From: Cinnamomum chago
Taxonomy: Eukaryota; Streptophyta; Magnoliopsida; Laurales; Lauraceae
NCBI GenBank assembly: GCA_038049695.1
Contig: CP142456.1
Coordinates: 44,186,001 to 44,250,000 of the forward strand
Length of the DNA: 64,000 nt
Direction: 5' to 3'
The notes under the pieces were generated by a model that worked only from the letters and a program-made list of their open reading frames with translations, made no database searches and was not told the DNA's origin. Position 1 is the stretch's first letter. The number at the start of each line of letters is the position of its first letter. Below are positions 46,005 through 58,261 of this stretch, piece after piece. The position numbers and the translations under genes are program-made.

Positions 46005-46980
46005 ACTTATACTTTCTCAAACTGGGAGAGGAGCTGCTTCGTGTGGGTTAAGTAGACTGCCATCCTTTCATCTCTGGCTTGATAGTCTCCACTCAGCTGG
46101 TTCGTTACCAATTGGGAGTCGCTGAAGACTACTAGCCGACGTGCCCCCAGTATTCTTGCGCTACCGAGACCCGCAATCAGTGCTTCGTATTCCTTTTCAT
46201 TGTTGGAGGCTTTGAAATCAAGGTTCAGGGATTGCTCGATGACGAGGCCCTCTGGAGATTGGAGGACTACGCCGGCGCCAACCCTTTTGGATGTCGAAGA
46301 ACCGTCAATGAAGACCTTCCAGGCCGACTCGAGGAACTGTTTCCAAGATCGGTCTTGCTCAGTCTCGGCTGTCTCATTGTCCCTGCTGCCCCCCAGTTCG
46401 GTATCGAGTAAGGTCGATGTCGAACTAGGAGAGGTGAATTCGACGATGAAATCTGCCAGAATCTGTGCTTTGATCGCCGTTCTGGGTTGATATTGGATAT
46501 CGAATTGCCCCAGTTCGACGGCCCACTTGGAGATTCTGCTAGAAAAGTCCGCCTTCCGGAAAAGGGATTTGAGCGGGTGCTCTGTGACAACCGCCACCAT
46601 GTATGTTTGGAAGTAGTGGGAGAGCTTGCGAGAGGCACTGATGAGGGCTAGCGCCAGTTTCACGAGTGGAAGGTACCGGGTCTCGGCGTCGAGCAGGATC
46701 TTGCTAGTGTAGTAAATGGGTTGCTGCTGCATGTCGTTCTCCCGAACTAACACCGAGCTCACTGCGTGGTCCGAGATTGCCAGATAGAGATAGAGGAGGT
46801 CACCCTGGGTTGGCGTGGACAACAGTGGTGGCGAGGAAAGGTACTCTTTGAGCTTCTCCAGCGCTTGATCACATTCATGAGTCCACTGAAATTTGGAGCT
46901 CTTTTTCAGGAGCTGAAAGAAAGGGCGACATTTGTCCGAAGCTCGACTGATGAAGCGATTGAGTGCAGCAACCATCCCTG
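46005..46980 (-). pseudogene. Tat element RNase H and second archaeal-type RNase H
   Basis: The amino-terminal half is the retroelement RNase H (KCRPFFQLLKKSSKFQW, YYTSKILLDAETRY, VVTEHPLKSLF). The carboxy-terminal half is an archaeal-type RNase H (FIDGSSTSKRVGAGVVL, NNEKEYEALIAGLGSA, VVFSDSQLVTNQLSGDYQ). The double arrangement is diagnostic of the Tat lineage. Confidence 0.88.
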
Positions 46981-47009
46981 TGAGTCTTTGGACTTGCTTG
47001 GCTGAGGTC

Positions 47010-47840
47010 GGGCTTTGAATTGCCCGGATAGCCGCGATTTACTCTGGGTTAGCCTCGATTTCTCTCCGGGTCACCAGGCTTCCTAGGAATTTGCCAGACC
47101 CGACGCCGAATGCACACTTGGAGGCATTTAGCTTGAGCTGGAACTTTTTGAGGATGGCGAACGCTTGGCGTAGGTCTGCCAAATGGTCATGCGACTTCTT
47201 GGACTAGACCACCATGTCATCAATGTAGACCTCCACTGTCTTCCCGAGCTGGGCGCGAAACATCTTGGTGACCAGCCTCTGGTATGTCGCCCCGGCATTC
47301 TTTAACCCAAAGGGCATCACTCTATAACAGTAGATGCCTCGGGGGGTTATGAATGCTGTTTTCTCCTCATCAGGCTTGTGCATGGGGATCTGGTGGTAAC
47401 CTTGGTAGGCGTCGAGGAAGCTCATTCTGTCTTGCCCCGAGGTTGCGTCGATCATCTGGTCAATTTTTGGGAGGGGGAAGCTGTCCTTCGGGAGATCGGT
47501 GAAATCCACGCAGACCCTCCATTTGTCGATCTTCTTCTTGACCACCACAATGTTGGCCAGCCACTTTGGATAATGCACCTCGCGGATTGCTCTTGCCTCG
47601 AGGAGCTTGTCTACTTCTTCGATGACAGCCTTTGTCTGCGGGACACCTGTTCTTCGGGCCTTTTGTACTACGGGCTTGTGTCCAGGGTCAACATTCAGCT
47701 TGTGGCACATGACTTCGGGTTCGATCCCGGGCATCTCATATGGAGTCCAAGCGAAGACATCCTTGTTCTGCAGCAGGAAGTCGAGCAGTTCGGACTTCTC
47801 ATTGCCGCGAGCTGACCCCCCAGCAGGAAATACCAATTGG
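47010..47840 (-). pseudogene. Tat element reverse transcriptase region
   Basis: Contains IREVHYPKWLANIVVVKKK, RVCVDFTDL, DAYQGYHQIPMHKPDEEKTAF, VMPFGLKNAGATYQRLV and the catalytic VYIDDMVV. The sequence style (GYHQI, KNAGATYQRLV) is that of Tat/Athila elements and differs from the chromoviruses in this window. Confidence 0.9.
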
Positions 47841-48380
47841 GGTCATCGGCATCGATCCTGACCTCGGTGAGCTCTTCTACACTCTTCTGTTCTGCTGAGC
47901 GACCGACGTCCTCGAGTTCGGCCTCGAGTTCGGTCATAAGCACTTGCTGCGGCTCCGTGTCGCCAGGCACTATGGCCGTGAGGCACTCCCAGGCCATCTG
48001 CTGATCTCCCTGCACGGTTACTATCTCGAACACCCCTCCGGCCCTCTCTAGTGGAAACTTGAGCTTCTGGTGAAGGGTGGAGGGTACTGCCTCCATGGCA
48101 TGCAGCCAACTCCATCCCATTATTACATTGTAAGGAGACGGGGCGTCCATTACCATAAAGTCGACCATCCTCGTGGCGCCCCTTACTCTGACTTCAAGCG
48201 AGATCCTCCCCTTGGGGTATACTGGCTTGGCGCTGAAGCCTACTAAGGGGACGCGGGCTTCCTGTAGGTCAGACTCGGTCAGGTCGATCTGCTTGAAGCA
48301 ACTGAAGTAGAGGATCTCGGACGAGCTTCCTGGATCTATGAGGACGCGCTTCACGGTGTAATTGTTCAGCCGCAAGGTGA
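47840..48380 (-). pseudogene. Tat element protease region
   Basis: Aspartic-protease-like sequence with VLIDPGSSSEILYF near its start and YNVIMGWSWLHAM further on. It lies between gag and reverse transcriptase as expected. Confidence 0.8.
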
Positions 48381-48423
48381 GGGTGAGTGCGTCATTGTGG
48401 GGGAGCTGGACCCCTCCCAGGTC

Positions 48424-50540
48424 CTAATCCGAGAACCAGATCTTGGGCTTTTCCTTCCTAGCGTTCTTTGGTGCAGATTCCAGCTCGGCCGACATCACTT
48501 GTTTGCCATGGGCAGTCCTCCTGGCTTCCGACCGAGCTTGGTGACTTCTTTTATTGGGAGCGGGGGCCAGGTGAATGACGTTGACGATTCCCGCCGGCTC
48601 GTCGCTGTCTTGATCATCATTGGGTGGAGGCGGTGGAGCGCGCTGCTGAGCCTGGTTGATCCTCTCTCCTTCCTTGATGTACTCCCGAAGGTGTCCATCC
48701 CTGACGAGCTTCTCGAGGTGGGACTTCAGGGCCATGCAGTCCTCAGTCATGTGCCCGTGCTGCTTATGGTAGGAACAGTTCTTGCTCCGGTCTCGAGTAG
48801 ACGGGTCGCCCCTCATCGGCTGCGGCCACTGGAAGTAGGGCTCTGTCTTGATCTTGCCTAGGAGTCTGTAGATGGGCTCTTTAAAGACGACATTGACGGC
48901 CCTGTAAGGATCTCCGACCGGTCTGGTAAGCTTGAACTTTGGTCTCTTGCTGCTGCCCGAGATTGAGGTGGAGAAGGTTGCCGAATTGGCGGCGGCCCTT
49001 CTCTTATCTGGCCTCTGTTTGGGGAACATCCCTTCTCCTTTGGAGGTTTGGCCTCTTTGCGAGAGGCCGAATCGCTCCTTGCCATGAGCTTCGTCCTCTT
49101 CCTCTTCCTGTTCGATGTACTGATTCACCCTGGTCATTAGCGCCTTCATCGTGGTCACGGGGGTCCGGACCAGGTCTCTGCGGAGCTCATTACCTTGGAG
49201 CAACGCCTGCCGAAAACACATGATGGTGATGTCGTCCTTAGCGTCCGTGATCTGGCTATAGATCGTCCAGAATCTCCTGGCGAACGCAGTAATGCTCTCA
49301 CTGTCCTTCATACGGATCGCCATGAGGTTGCCACCCGTCTTCGGGATGACACGGTGCGCTTGGAACTTCTCAACAAAGGAGCTTCGGAGCTGCCGCCAAC
49401 TCGAGACCGATCCAGGGGGGAGCGCGAAGAACCATCGGAGTAGGAGGTCGCCTAGACTGAAGGAAAAGACCCTGCAGTTAAGGTGGCCGACATCTCCCCA
49501 CACCCACATCCGCTGAGTGAAATGCCGTAGGTGCGCGTCTGGATCCGAGGTCCCGTCATAGAGGAAGAACCTCGACACGCTAAATCTCTCGGGGAGAGAG
49601 AAGTCTTTTATCTCCTGGGAAAAGGGGGACATGCCCTGGTCATCTTCATCGCATGTTTCTACTTGATCTCGGGCGAAACCGATCTCGGCCAATCGGGCTT
49701 GGACCTCATGCTTGACGTAATGGTCTAGTAGTTCCCTCAGGCCCATCACGTTCTCTGTCCTCGGGGATTCTGGCTCGCGGTGCGATCCCCCGTGGTGGCT
49801 AGGTAGGTGGCTGCTGCTCGAGCCTTTTTCTTCACGGCGATCTCTCCTTCTGTCGTTGAGGACCTGCCTCAGGTCTTGGCTGCTCGGACGGTTCTGCTGT
49901 CGCCTGGGGGGTGGAATACGAGACCTCCTTCCATTTGCTTTGAGCCGCTCCTGGAGATGATGAATCAACTCCTCTTTTTCTTGGAGGACCCGATTCTGGG
50001 CATCGAGCTCCTCAAGCAGGGGGTCGTCTTCTCCTCCATGGGCCCGATGAAAGGGCCGATCGTCATTGTGAATGTGATGATGAGAGTGATGGGATTTTGC
50101 CCGGACAGGGGTTTTGCCTCGTCGTCGAGGATCCGGTGGGGAGACATTCCGCTGTGAACCCCTGGGTGGCTGACCATCTAGGGAGTGAGTAGCCTCATGG
50201 CGGTCATTACGCCGGGGGAGTGTTGTTGTAGGTTGAGATGAGGAATCTGACTGAACAACACCCTCTGTGTACATGGGGCCGGATTTTCCTCTGGACTTTC
50301 TCTGGCGGGGAATCCCTGGCAGCTTCTGTTGGACGGGGGGGAACCTCCGCTGGACCCAGAGGGGGAAGAAGAGCAGAGCGAACGCCAGTGGGCAGCACTG
50401 GAGGTACTGGTTGGCGGCTGAGGTTGCGACTCCGGTTGCGAAAACGGTGGAAATGGGGGTTGTTCTGGCGGGGGAAAGGATGACGCTCTCTGGGACTTTG
50501 ACGATCCCTCGCCGCCGTATCTGGTTTTTGGAGGCATGAC
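48424..50540 (-). pseudogene. Tat element gag region
   Basis: N-terminal Pro/Ser/Arg-rich segment, then the retrotransposon-gag core (LPERFSVSRFFLYDGTSDPDAHLRHF, LLRWFFALPPGSVSSWRQLRSSFVEKFQAHR). A zinc-knuckle-like CSYHKQHGHMTEDC motif follows near the C-terminus. The frame is open for over 600 residues. Confidence 0.88.
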
Positions 50541-50571
50541 TTTTGCAGGTTTGGTTTTGGTAGAGATCCTG

Positions 50572-50589
50572 TCCCCACAGACGGCGCCA
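50572..50589 (-). other. primer-binding site, tRNA-Asp-like
   Basis: The minus strand reads TGGCGCCGTCTGTGGGGA just after the LTR end. The first nine bases match the TGGCGCCGT start of primer sites used by Tat/Athila elements (tRNA-Asp type). Confidence 0.65.
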
Positions 50590-50591
50590 AC

Positions 50592-51261
50592 TGTAAGTGC
50601 CTAAAAATTACAGACTTGGTTTTTGGAGGGGATTAACCTCTTAATTTGATGATTCTGGGAAAGGATCAACCTCCGGTGACCTGAAAAGAAGAACAAAGGT
50701 CAGAGCCCCTGGCTGTGGGTAGCCGAGGGCACTCCGATGGCTAAGTTAGCTTGGCAACTGAGAGGAGAATCATAAAGAAGAAGTATGGGTCAGGCTTATT
50801 GCTTACCTCCTGTCGTTTTTCTCCATGCATTATATAGACGTGGGAGTCTTGTTGGAGTGGACCCTTAGGGAGAGATGAAAGTCCTATCAGCATGTACTTT
50901 CTCTCTTGAGTGGGGGTAGGTAAAAAGGGAACGTCCCGTCGGGCCATCCCCTATGCCTGTAGATGTGACCCTGAGATAAGGCGTGCCACTTATCTAGGCG
51001 GCGCCCACTCTACTTGTCAGTCTGCCGTCCACCGTCATGGCAACACATTTATGGTTGCATTTATGGCTGAATGACAGGAGACCGAGATCAAGTTAGGACA
51101 GAGACCGGGGTGGACACCCGCATGCATGACCACCGAGATGGACTCCGTGCTTCCCCGAACTGGCGCTTCCACTAAGCTGGCTCAACACCGAGACCGGGGA
51201 TAATCCTGGAATTTGAGGAGCGGTCCCACACAAATCCGTAATCACGAAATGACCCCACACA
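50592..51261 (-). repeat. 5' LTR of the Tat element
   Basis: 670 bp with TGTGTGGGGTC and CTTACA ends on the minus strand, followed on the right by GGTC. It matches the distal LTR with a couple of dozen differences by eye. Confidence 0.9.
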
Positions 51262-51639
51262 GGTCTGATTTATAGAAGTTTTCTAGCAATGAATTTATGT
51301 TCAGCCCTTTTATATGGTTTTGTTTATATTAATATGAAGATCTCTGGTTTACTAATGTTTTAAGAATGCTGGAAATCCTTCTCTAAATCTCTGTTTTCAG
51401 CTTAGTTAATGTCCGAATTTCTGCAACAATTCTATGCATGGAGAGGCCAATTGGAGCTTCTATGTTTTCCTCTAATTAGTGTTTAAATTCTGTATCAAAC
51501 TTGTACATGGAATGAGATATTTTTAGAGTTGAATGGATGATATATTGAGGCTTGAGATAACTCAGCTGTAGAGGTTGAAATTGGTTTGAAAAGGGGGGAA
51601 GGAGATGCTGAAAATAGTGCAGGAAACCTGCACAGAACT

Positions 51640-51950
51640 GGGCGTGCAAAGCCCAGTCCGAGTGGGCCTGGGCCGTTTCAGGCCCAATTTCTGGGCAGTT
51701 TTCAGGCCTATTTCAGGCCCAATTTCTGGGCAGTTTTCAGGCCATTTCAGGCCCAATTTCTGGGCAGCTTTCAGGCCCATCCTTGGGCTGGTTTCAGGTC
51801 CATTTCTGGCCCAATTTCAGGCCTGTTTTCCAGCCCATACCAGGCCCATTCTAGTGCTGTTTTCTCCCCAATTTCAGGCCCATTTCTGGGCTGTTTTCCA
51901 GCCCATTTCAGCCCCCATTCCAGCCAATTTCCCCCATTATTTGAAGCCCA
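51640..51950. repeat. array of GGCCCA/TGGGC dyads in LTR
   Basis: Tandem-like repeats of TTTCAGGCCCAATTTCTGGGC with a roughly 30-34-bp period, about ten units. Within units GCCCA and TGGGC form small dyads. The TGGGCC core resembles site II/TCP-type binding motifs. The partner array in the 3' LTR is 59960-60145. ORFs of the FQAQFLGSFQA type over it are repeat artefacts. Confidence 0.9.
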
Positions 51951-52878
51951 TTTAAACCCCATGGGAGCATAGTAGTATGAGATGTATACATTGAATCGAA
52001 TTACCTTGAATCGTGAAATTTAAATGGGAAAAATGATGGAGTTGTTTGATGTTAGAATTGCCCGGGAAATTTAATTAAGTCTTAATACACACTTTATATC
52101 CTTAATTGTCGGAGACCTTCAGTGACACTAAGCTCCGCATATATTATCGACATTAATGGACAAAGTGTATGTCAAGACGACCCGTGGTAAGCCAATAAAC
52201 CACTATACATTAATTCATTCCAAGTTAAGAAAATTTGTATACTTTCTACAAATTGTTTTGAAATAGATTTCAGTGGTTTGCGACATTTGGAAACATCGGT
52301 AAGGCTACTCATCTGATTCGTTCGAATTTTTCAGTATGTATTTGTCTGGAGTAGTTCTGTTTATCAATTTTGGAAATGTATTACTATGATTTGATTTGTA
52401 TTAATTCAGGTTTTGGTTTTGAATGGCACCACTAAGCTTAGGTCACCTAGTTGGGTTGATCACCCGGCTTGGGATCTTAAAATTATTTGCCAACTGCAGT
52501 TTGGATTCTGTTTGTTTGCTCCGGCCATGGCAACGGTTCTGTATTCCGGTCCCACGAGTAGTGGCAACGGCTTCTGTCTGTCTGTTCCGGCCATTTTATA
52601 TGGCAACAGTTATTTGTCTGTGTGCTCTTGTTACTTCAGTAATAGGAGAATATAGCTACCTGTGGTTTGCCAATATTTCGATTATTTGTCAGTTAGTTTG
52701 AAACATTTGAACTTTGAAATTCTTTCATTTGTATAGATTTGGTTCATTTGGTTTACTCTTTATATATGTTTCGTTTCAATTGTATTTTTATGATTTTATA
52801 TATGACATTTATAAAACTTGTATACCTTTTCTGCTTTATTCACTTGCCAGACCGTCGTGTCTGATACTCTTTTGTTTG

Positions 52879-52977
52879 GTGTCAGATGTCGGACCCGCAT
52901 ATTTTGAGGCAAAGCGTGCGGTTGTGGCGGTAGAGCTGCCAGTGGAGCGCGAGTGGCAGCCCAACGATGTCATGTAG
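52879..52977 (+). other. conserved 33-codon frame in LTR 3' region
   Basis: Runs from GTCAGATGTC to ...LPVEREWQPNDVM-stop. It is the most diverged member of the set but has the same length and the same EWQP.DV ending. Confidence 0.4.
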
Positions 52978-53372
52978 ACGTCGTGTTGGAATTTGAGCTG
53001 GGATAACATTTTGGGAACTTAGTTTATGACCTCATCTGGTCTTCTTTTGGGGTCTATAAATTAAATATACTTTTGTGATCCTCACAACTTTAACTAACTT
53101 TGGGTTATAGCTTTTATATATTTCATTTTTGATACAGAGTTTGTGCAATTATCTTATATCTCATTTGGTTTCTATTTTGCTACAAGCTTCCGCATATTAT
53201 TATTTATTGTGAATTCGATTAATTGGTTTTGATGGATCGTCTGGAATCCTCACTGCGGAATCCTGTGGGAAAATAAATAACGTGTGCGGGCGGAATTTTC
53301 TGACCCGTCGCGCCACGTCCCCCGGATTAAGGGCTTGATTTTCAGGGTCTCGGTCCTGGGGCGTGACAGGCT

Positions 53373-53384
53373 TGGTATCAGAGC
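53373..53384 (+). other. primer-binding site (initiator tRNA-Met)
   Basis: TGGTATCAGAGC, four bases after the 5' LTR end of the second chromovirus. Identical to the site at 29210-29221. Confidence 0.9.
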
Positions 53385-53531
53385 GAGAAATATGTTGGAC
53401 AATTAAAAGACATTAGAAACATAGGGACGTGGAGAGGATCCGTTAGAATTTTCGTTAGTTAGTATCGCGTTGGGATTATGGGTGCTTTTTTCTTTATATA
53501 TTTATTGTACTAACAAATGGTTTTGCAGCAA

Positions 53532-54800
53532 AATGCCTCCACGTAGGAATCACTCCAACACAAATCCTTCTTCCAGCAATGCTCATGCTGCAGGTTCCTC
53601 TGGAGATAGCCAATTTCAGAACTTTATGCAAATGATGATGGAACAGCAACATAAAACAAATGAGATGATGATGGAACAACAGAGGAGAGCCAATGAGAAT
53701 CAAGCCAGATTACAGGAGCAGATGGCCAAGAAAGATGAGGAATTAACACAGGTACAAAGGTAGTTGTTAGAAGTGTTGTGCGGGAGACCAGAACAAGAAC
53801 AACCTCAAAACATGGGTCCTCAGATTATTATCAATAACCGTGATGACAACCCAAATACATTATTCGAACGCTTCCGAAAGAGAGGTCCTAAAGAATTCAC
53901 TGGAAATGAGGATCCTTTGACAGCAGATGACTGGTTAGTCCACACCGAGAACATCTTCGACCTTTTTCAGTGCACAGGCAGACAACGAGTTCTTCTAGCA
54001 GCCTCTATGTTTATCGGGTTGGCTGACATTTGGTGGAAAACACTCAAGGATGGATATTAGGATATTGCTAATGATATCGCGTGGGCTACTTTCAAGAAGC
54101 AGTTTACTGAGAAGTATGTGCCCACTCATATTAAGAGACAGATGGCAGTGGAGTTTCAGTTACCCACACAAGGAGACATGACGGTTCTCGAATATGTTAC
54201 AAAATTTGAGAGACTGTCTCGGTATGCACCAGAGCTTGTCGATACTGAGGAGAAAAAGATTATCAAATTCCTAGAGGGACTCAACCCTATAATTGAAAGA
54301 GATGCTTCAGGTGTTGTCCTACCAGCTACATTCCAAGAGGCAGTCAAATGAGCTTATAAATTTGAAAACATCAATAACAAGATTATTAAGGATGCCCAGA
54401 GGAAACGTCAGCAACAAGGACAGAAATCCTATCAAGGTAAGAAGTCAAGGCCAAATCAGAACACCCAAAGACAAGGTGGATGTGAGCATTGTGGCAAGAA
54501 CCATCCTTCCCACCTATGTTATAGAGTCATGAGTAGATGCTTTAAGTGTGGTCGTACAGATCATTTGATGAAGGATTGTCCAAACAATAGAAACCAGGGC
54601 AACAAGCCACCTCAGCAGAATCAACAAGTAGCTCAGAACCAACCCATGCAGCCACAGCAGCAGAACCAGCAACAGCAGCCCCGCCAACAACCTAAGAATC
54701 ATAACGCTTGTCCACTTCAGCAGAATAGGAATGCACAGCAAGGAAGACCGAACCAGAATCAGAACAGACCTCAACAGCGAGGTCAAGTGTATCATCTGAA
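53532..54800 (+). pseudogene. second chromovirus gag region
   Basis: Starts MPPRRNHSNTNPSSS and has a Gln/Met-rich coil. The gag core (NTLFERFRKRGPKEFTG, DDWLVHTENIFDLFQCTG) is followed by a zinc knuckle CFKCGRTDHLMKDCP and a Gln/Asn-rich tail. It is clearly homologous to the gag at 27750-29067. Several breaks. Confidence 0.85.
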
Positions 54801-57800
54801 CCAAGTGGACGCAGATGCAGCGGGCATCGTAGTTGAAGGTATACTTCTTGTTTGTGGAATAGAAGCTAAAGTATTATTTGATCCTGGATCTACACATTCA
54901 TTTCTATCTCCTATGTTTGCTAAATTGATTGATGTGCCTATTTGCGAACTAGACTTTATTCTAACTGTCACAACACCGGTAGGGAAACAAGTTGTTTGTA
55001 GCACATATCACCCTAACTGCACAGTTAAGATAGGTGATGTCACATTTCCAGCAGACCTTATTCTGTTAGACATGCATGATTTCGATGTCATTTTGGGGAT
55101 GGATTGGCTGTCTGGACATCATGCCAGTATGGATTGTTTCAACAAAACTATTTCCTTCAAGTTGAATGGAACATCATCAGGGGTCGAATTCCATGGAGAG
55201 AAAAGGGTTTCACAGGCTGGTGTTATTTCAGCAGTATCAACAATTAAGCTATTGAGAAGCGGATGCAAGGGATTCATAGTATTTATTACGGAGGACAAAC
55301 AGTCCTAAGGGGTGGAGCAAATTCCTGTAGTGTGTGAATTTCTAGATGTATTTTCGGAAGAAATTCCAGGATTGCCACCAGTCAGGGAAGTGGAATTTAC
55401 CATAGAGCTTATGCCAGGAGCAACTCCAATTTCCATTGCACCTTATAGAATGGCTCCAACAGAATTGGGTGAATTGAAACTTCAGTTGCAAGAGTTGTTA
55501 GAAAAAAGGTTTTATTAGACCAAGCATATCACCGTGGGGAGCTCCAGTGTTGTTTGTTAAGAAGAAAGCTAGAAGCTTGAGAATGTGCATAGATTACAGA
55601 AGATTGAACCAAGTGACCATAAAAAATAAATATCCATTGCCAAGAATAGATGAACTATTTGATCAATTGCAGGGAGCAGAATATTTCTCGAAGATAGACT
55701 TGAGGTCCGGATATTATCAGCTGAGGGTAAGAGAATCGGATATACCGAAGACAGCCTTCCGGACAAGATACGGGCACTATGAATTTTTAGTAATGCCTTT
55801 TGGACTGACTAATGCACCGACAGTGTTCATGGCACTAATGAATAAAATTTTTGCACCTCACTTAGATCAGTTCACAGTTGTCTTCATTGATGACATATTA
55901 GTATACTCCAAGTCTAGAGAAGAGCTTGAGCAGCACCTAAGGACATCGTTGCAGTTATTAAGAGATAACCAATTGTATGCAAAGCTCGAGAAATGTGATT
56001 TTTGGCTAACACAAGTTTCTTTCCTCGGTCATATTATTTCCAAAGAAGGTTTAGCAGTTGATCCGGCAAAGATGGAAGCAATCATCAATTGGGAGAGGCC
56101 AATGAATGTAACAGAAATCAGGAGTTTTCTGGGTTTAGCAGGCTACTATAGAAGGTTTGTGCAGGGATTTTCATCTATTGCAGCGCCTTTGACCAAACTA
56201 ACCCGGAAGAATGTGCCATTTGTGTGGACCGAACGGTGTGAAACAAGTTTTAAAGAGTTGAAAAAGAGATTGACCACAGCTCCAGTTCTCACCTTACCTT
56301 CAGGTAGTGGTAATTTTGTAGTTTATACAGATGCTTCGACTGTGGGACTTGGATGTGTGTTAATGCAAGATGGCAAAGTCATAGCGTATGGCACGAGGCA
56401 GCTGAAGGAGCATGAGAAGAATTATGCAACGCATGATTTAGAATTGGCAGCAGTTGTATTTGCACTAAAGATGTGGAGACACTATCTGTATGGAGAAAAA
56501 TTTAAAGTTCACTCAGATCACCGTAGTCTCCAGTATTTGTTCTCACAGAAGGAATTGAACATGAGACAAAGGAGATGGATGGAGTATATTAAAGACTACG
56601 ATTTTCCAATTAAATACCATCCAGGAAAAGTAAATGTCGTGGCAGACGCATTAAGCAGAAAGTCTGGGAGCATGGCTAGTTTGCGAGGAATGGGTATTCT
56701 CCAACAGGTTGAAGATTTGGGAGTTGAGTTTCAACCGTTGAGACAAGGCTTTATGCTAGCAAACATGTCAGTGTTTGAGCCTATATTCATTCAAAAAATC
56801 AAGGAGACTCAGCTACAAGATCCAGACTTGGCAAAAATTGTGGAGCACATTTCAAATCGCCTAGATTTCAGAGTCGAGGATGGAGTTTTGTACTTTCATG
56901 ACCGATTGTGTGTTCCAAACATTGATGATTTGAGAAATGAAATCATGGCTGAAGCTCATAGCACCAAGTATTCTATGCACCCGGGGAGTACAAAGATGTA
57001 CCATAATTTGAAGGACAGATTCTAGTGGAACAATATGAAGAGAGAAATTGCAGCATTTGTGTCCCGATGCATGACCTGTTAGTTGATTAAAGCAGAACAT
57101 CAGAAACCAGCAGGTCTTTTGCAGCCGTTGGAGATTCCATAGTGGAAGTGGGAACATCTTACGATGGATTTTATCTCGGGTTTACCGACAACTAGCAAAG
57201 GGAACAATGCCATATGGGTTATAGTTGATCGACTGACGAAGTCTGCACGTTTCATTCCATTGAAGACAGGAAAGAAGATGCAAATGTTATCACTGGCACA
57301 AACATTCGTTAACGAGATCGTCAGCCAACATGGTCAACCAGTCTCCATCACATCGGACAGAGATAACAGATTTGTCTCGAGATTCTGGAAGACTCTGCAT
57401 GAATCCATGGGTACAAAACTTCAATTCAGCACGGCGTATCACCCACAGACAGATGGATAGTCAGAAAGGACCTTTCAGACATTGGAGGACATGCTTAGGG
57501 CGTATGTGCTTGACTTCAAGACTCAGTGGGACGAAAGTCTACCTTTTTGCGAATTCGCATATAACAACAGCTACCACTCGAGTATAGGAATGGCACCTTT
57601 CGAAGCACTATATGGAAGAAGATGTAGAACTCCAGTGTGTTGGGAGGAAGTTGGAGAACGTAGCTTCCATGGACCGACATTGATTGGTGAGACCAATGAG
57701 AATGTTAAACTCATCCATGAGCGTTTGAAGACTACGAGAAGCCGACAGAAAAGCTACGCTGATGTTAGAAGAAAGGATCTACAGTTTCAAGTAGGAGATA

Positions 57801-58261
57801 AAGTGTTTTTGAAAGTGTCACCGGTCAGAGGGACATTGAGATTCGGTCAGAAGGGTAAACTGTCAAGAAGATTCATTGGACCGTATGAAATCCTGAGTCG
57901 TATTGGTGAAGTGGCTTACAGACTGGCCTTACCGCCAGAACTTTCGGGTGTGCACAATGTGTTTCATGTATCGATGTTGAAGAAATATGTTTCAGACCCC
58001 TCACATGTACTAAGACATGAGCCATTAGAGATTCGGGAAGATGCCACTTATGTTGAGAAACTGGTCAGAATCATTGATACGAAAGAGCAGGAATTGAGAA
58101 ATCGGACAATTCACTGGGTAAAAGTGCTTTGGGAGAACCACGAGCCAGAAAAAGCTACTTGGGAATTGCATGATCAGGTTCAGAAGAAGTACCCGCACTT
58201 GCTACCAGAGGTTAGTATTCATTTGGAGGACCGAATGCCTTTAAGGGGTGGAGGATGTTAG
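54800..58261 (+). pseudogene. second chromovirus pol region
   Basis: Protease ([11 protein letters not shown]). Reverse transcriptase ([30 protein letters not shown]). RNase H ([24 protein letters not shown]). Integrase ([33 protein letters not shown]). Chromodomain-type end ([19 protein letters not shown]). Domain order and sequence parallel the minus-strand chromovirus. Multiple breaks. The last codons run into the start of the 3' LTR. Confidence 0.9.
58242..58255 (+). other. polypurine tract
   Basis: TAAGGGGTGGAGGA immediately before the 3' LTR start TGTTAGG. Same tract as at 24291-24304. Confidence 0.85.

Larger units (their letters stand above)
39049..51261 (-). mobile_element. Ty3/gypsy Tat-lineage element, minus strand, nested in chromovirus LTR
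   Basis: 12.2 kb with TG..CA ends and the target sequence GGTC on both sides (39044-39047, 51262-51265). Minus-strand order: LTR (50592-51261), primer site TGGCGCCGT.. (50572-50589), gag, protease, reverse transcriptase, RNase H, a second archaeal-type RNase H, integrase. A separate plus-strand (antisense) ORF cluster precedes the distal LTR (39049-42726). Two RNase H domains plus an antisense extra ORF are hallmarks of the plant Tat group. LTRs are about 670 bp and differ by roughly 3-4% by eye. The pol region has about five breaks. Confidence 0.88.
37740..53368 (+). repeat. 5' LTR of the second chromovirus (about 3.4 kb without nested DNA)
   Basis: The left part 37740-39048 matches 58256-59566 of the 3' LTR. 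The right part 51262-53368 carries the GGCCCA/TGGGC array (51640-51950), a variant of the CACCACTAAGCTT block (52428), a 33-codon frame ending at 52977 and the GCTTCCGCA ... TGCGGAATCC inverted pair near 53187-53262. The intact 3' LTR reads straight across the nested insertion point (TATGGTCTGATT), which confirms the nesting. Confidence 0.9.

Noticed and set aside
51562-51972. ORFs with repeated FQAQFLGSFQ or ISGPISG peptides (also 59864-60211)
   Set aside because: Products of translating the GGCCCA/TGGGC tandem array in an LTR. All frames are equally repetitive and neither strand has a domain.
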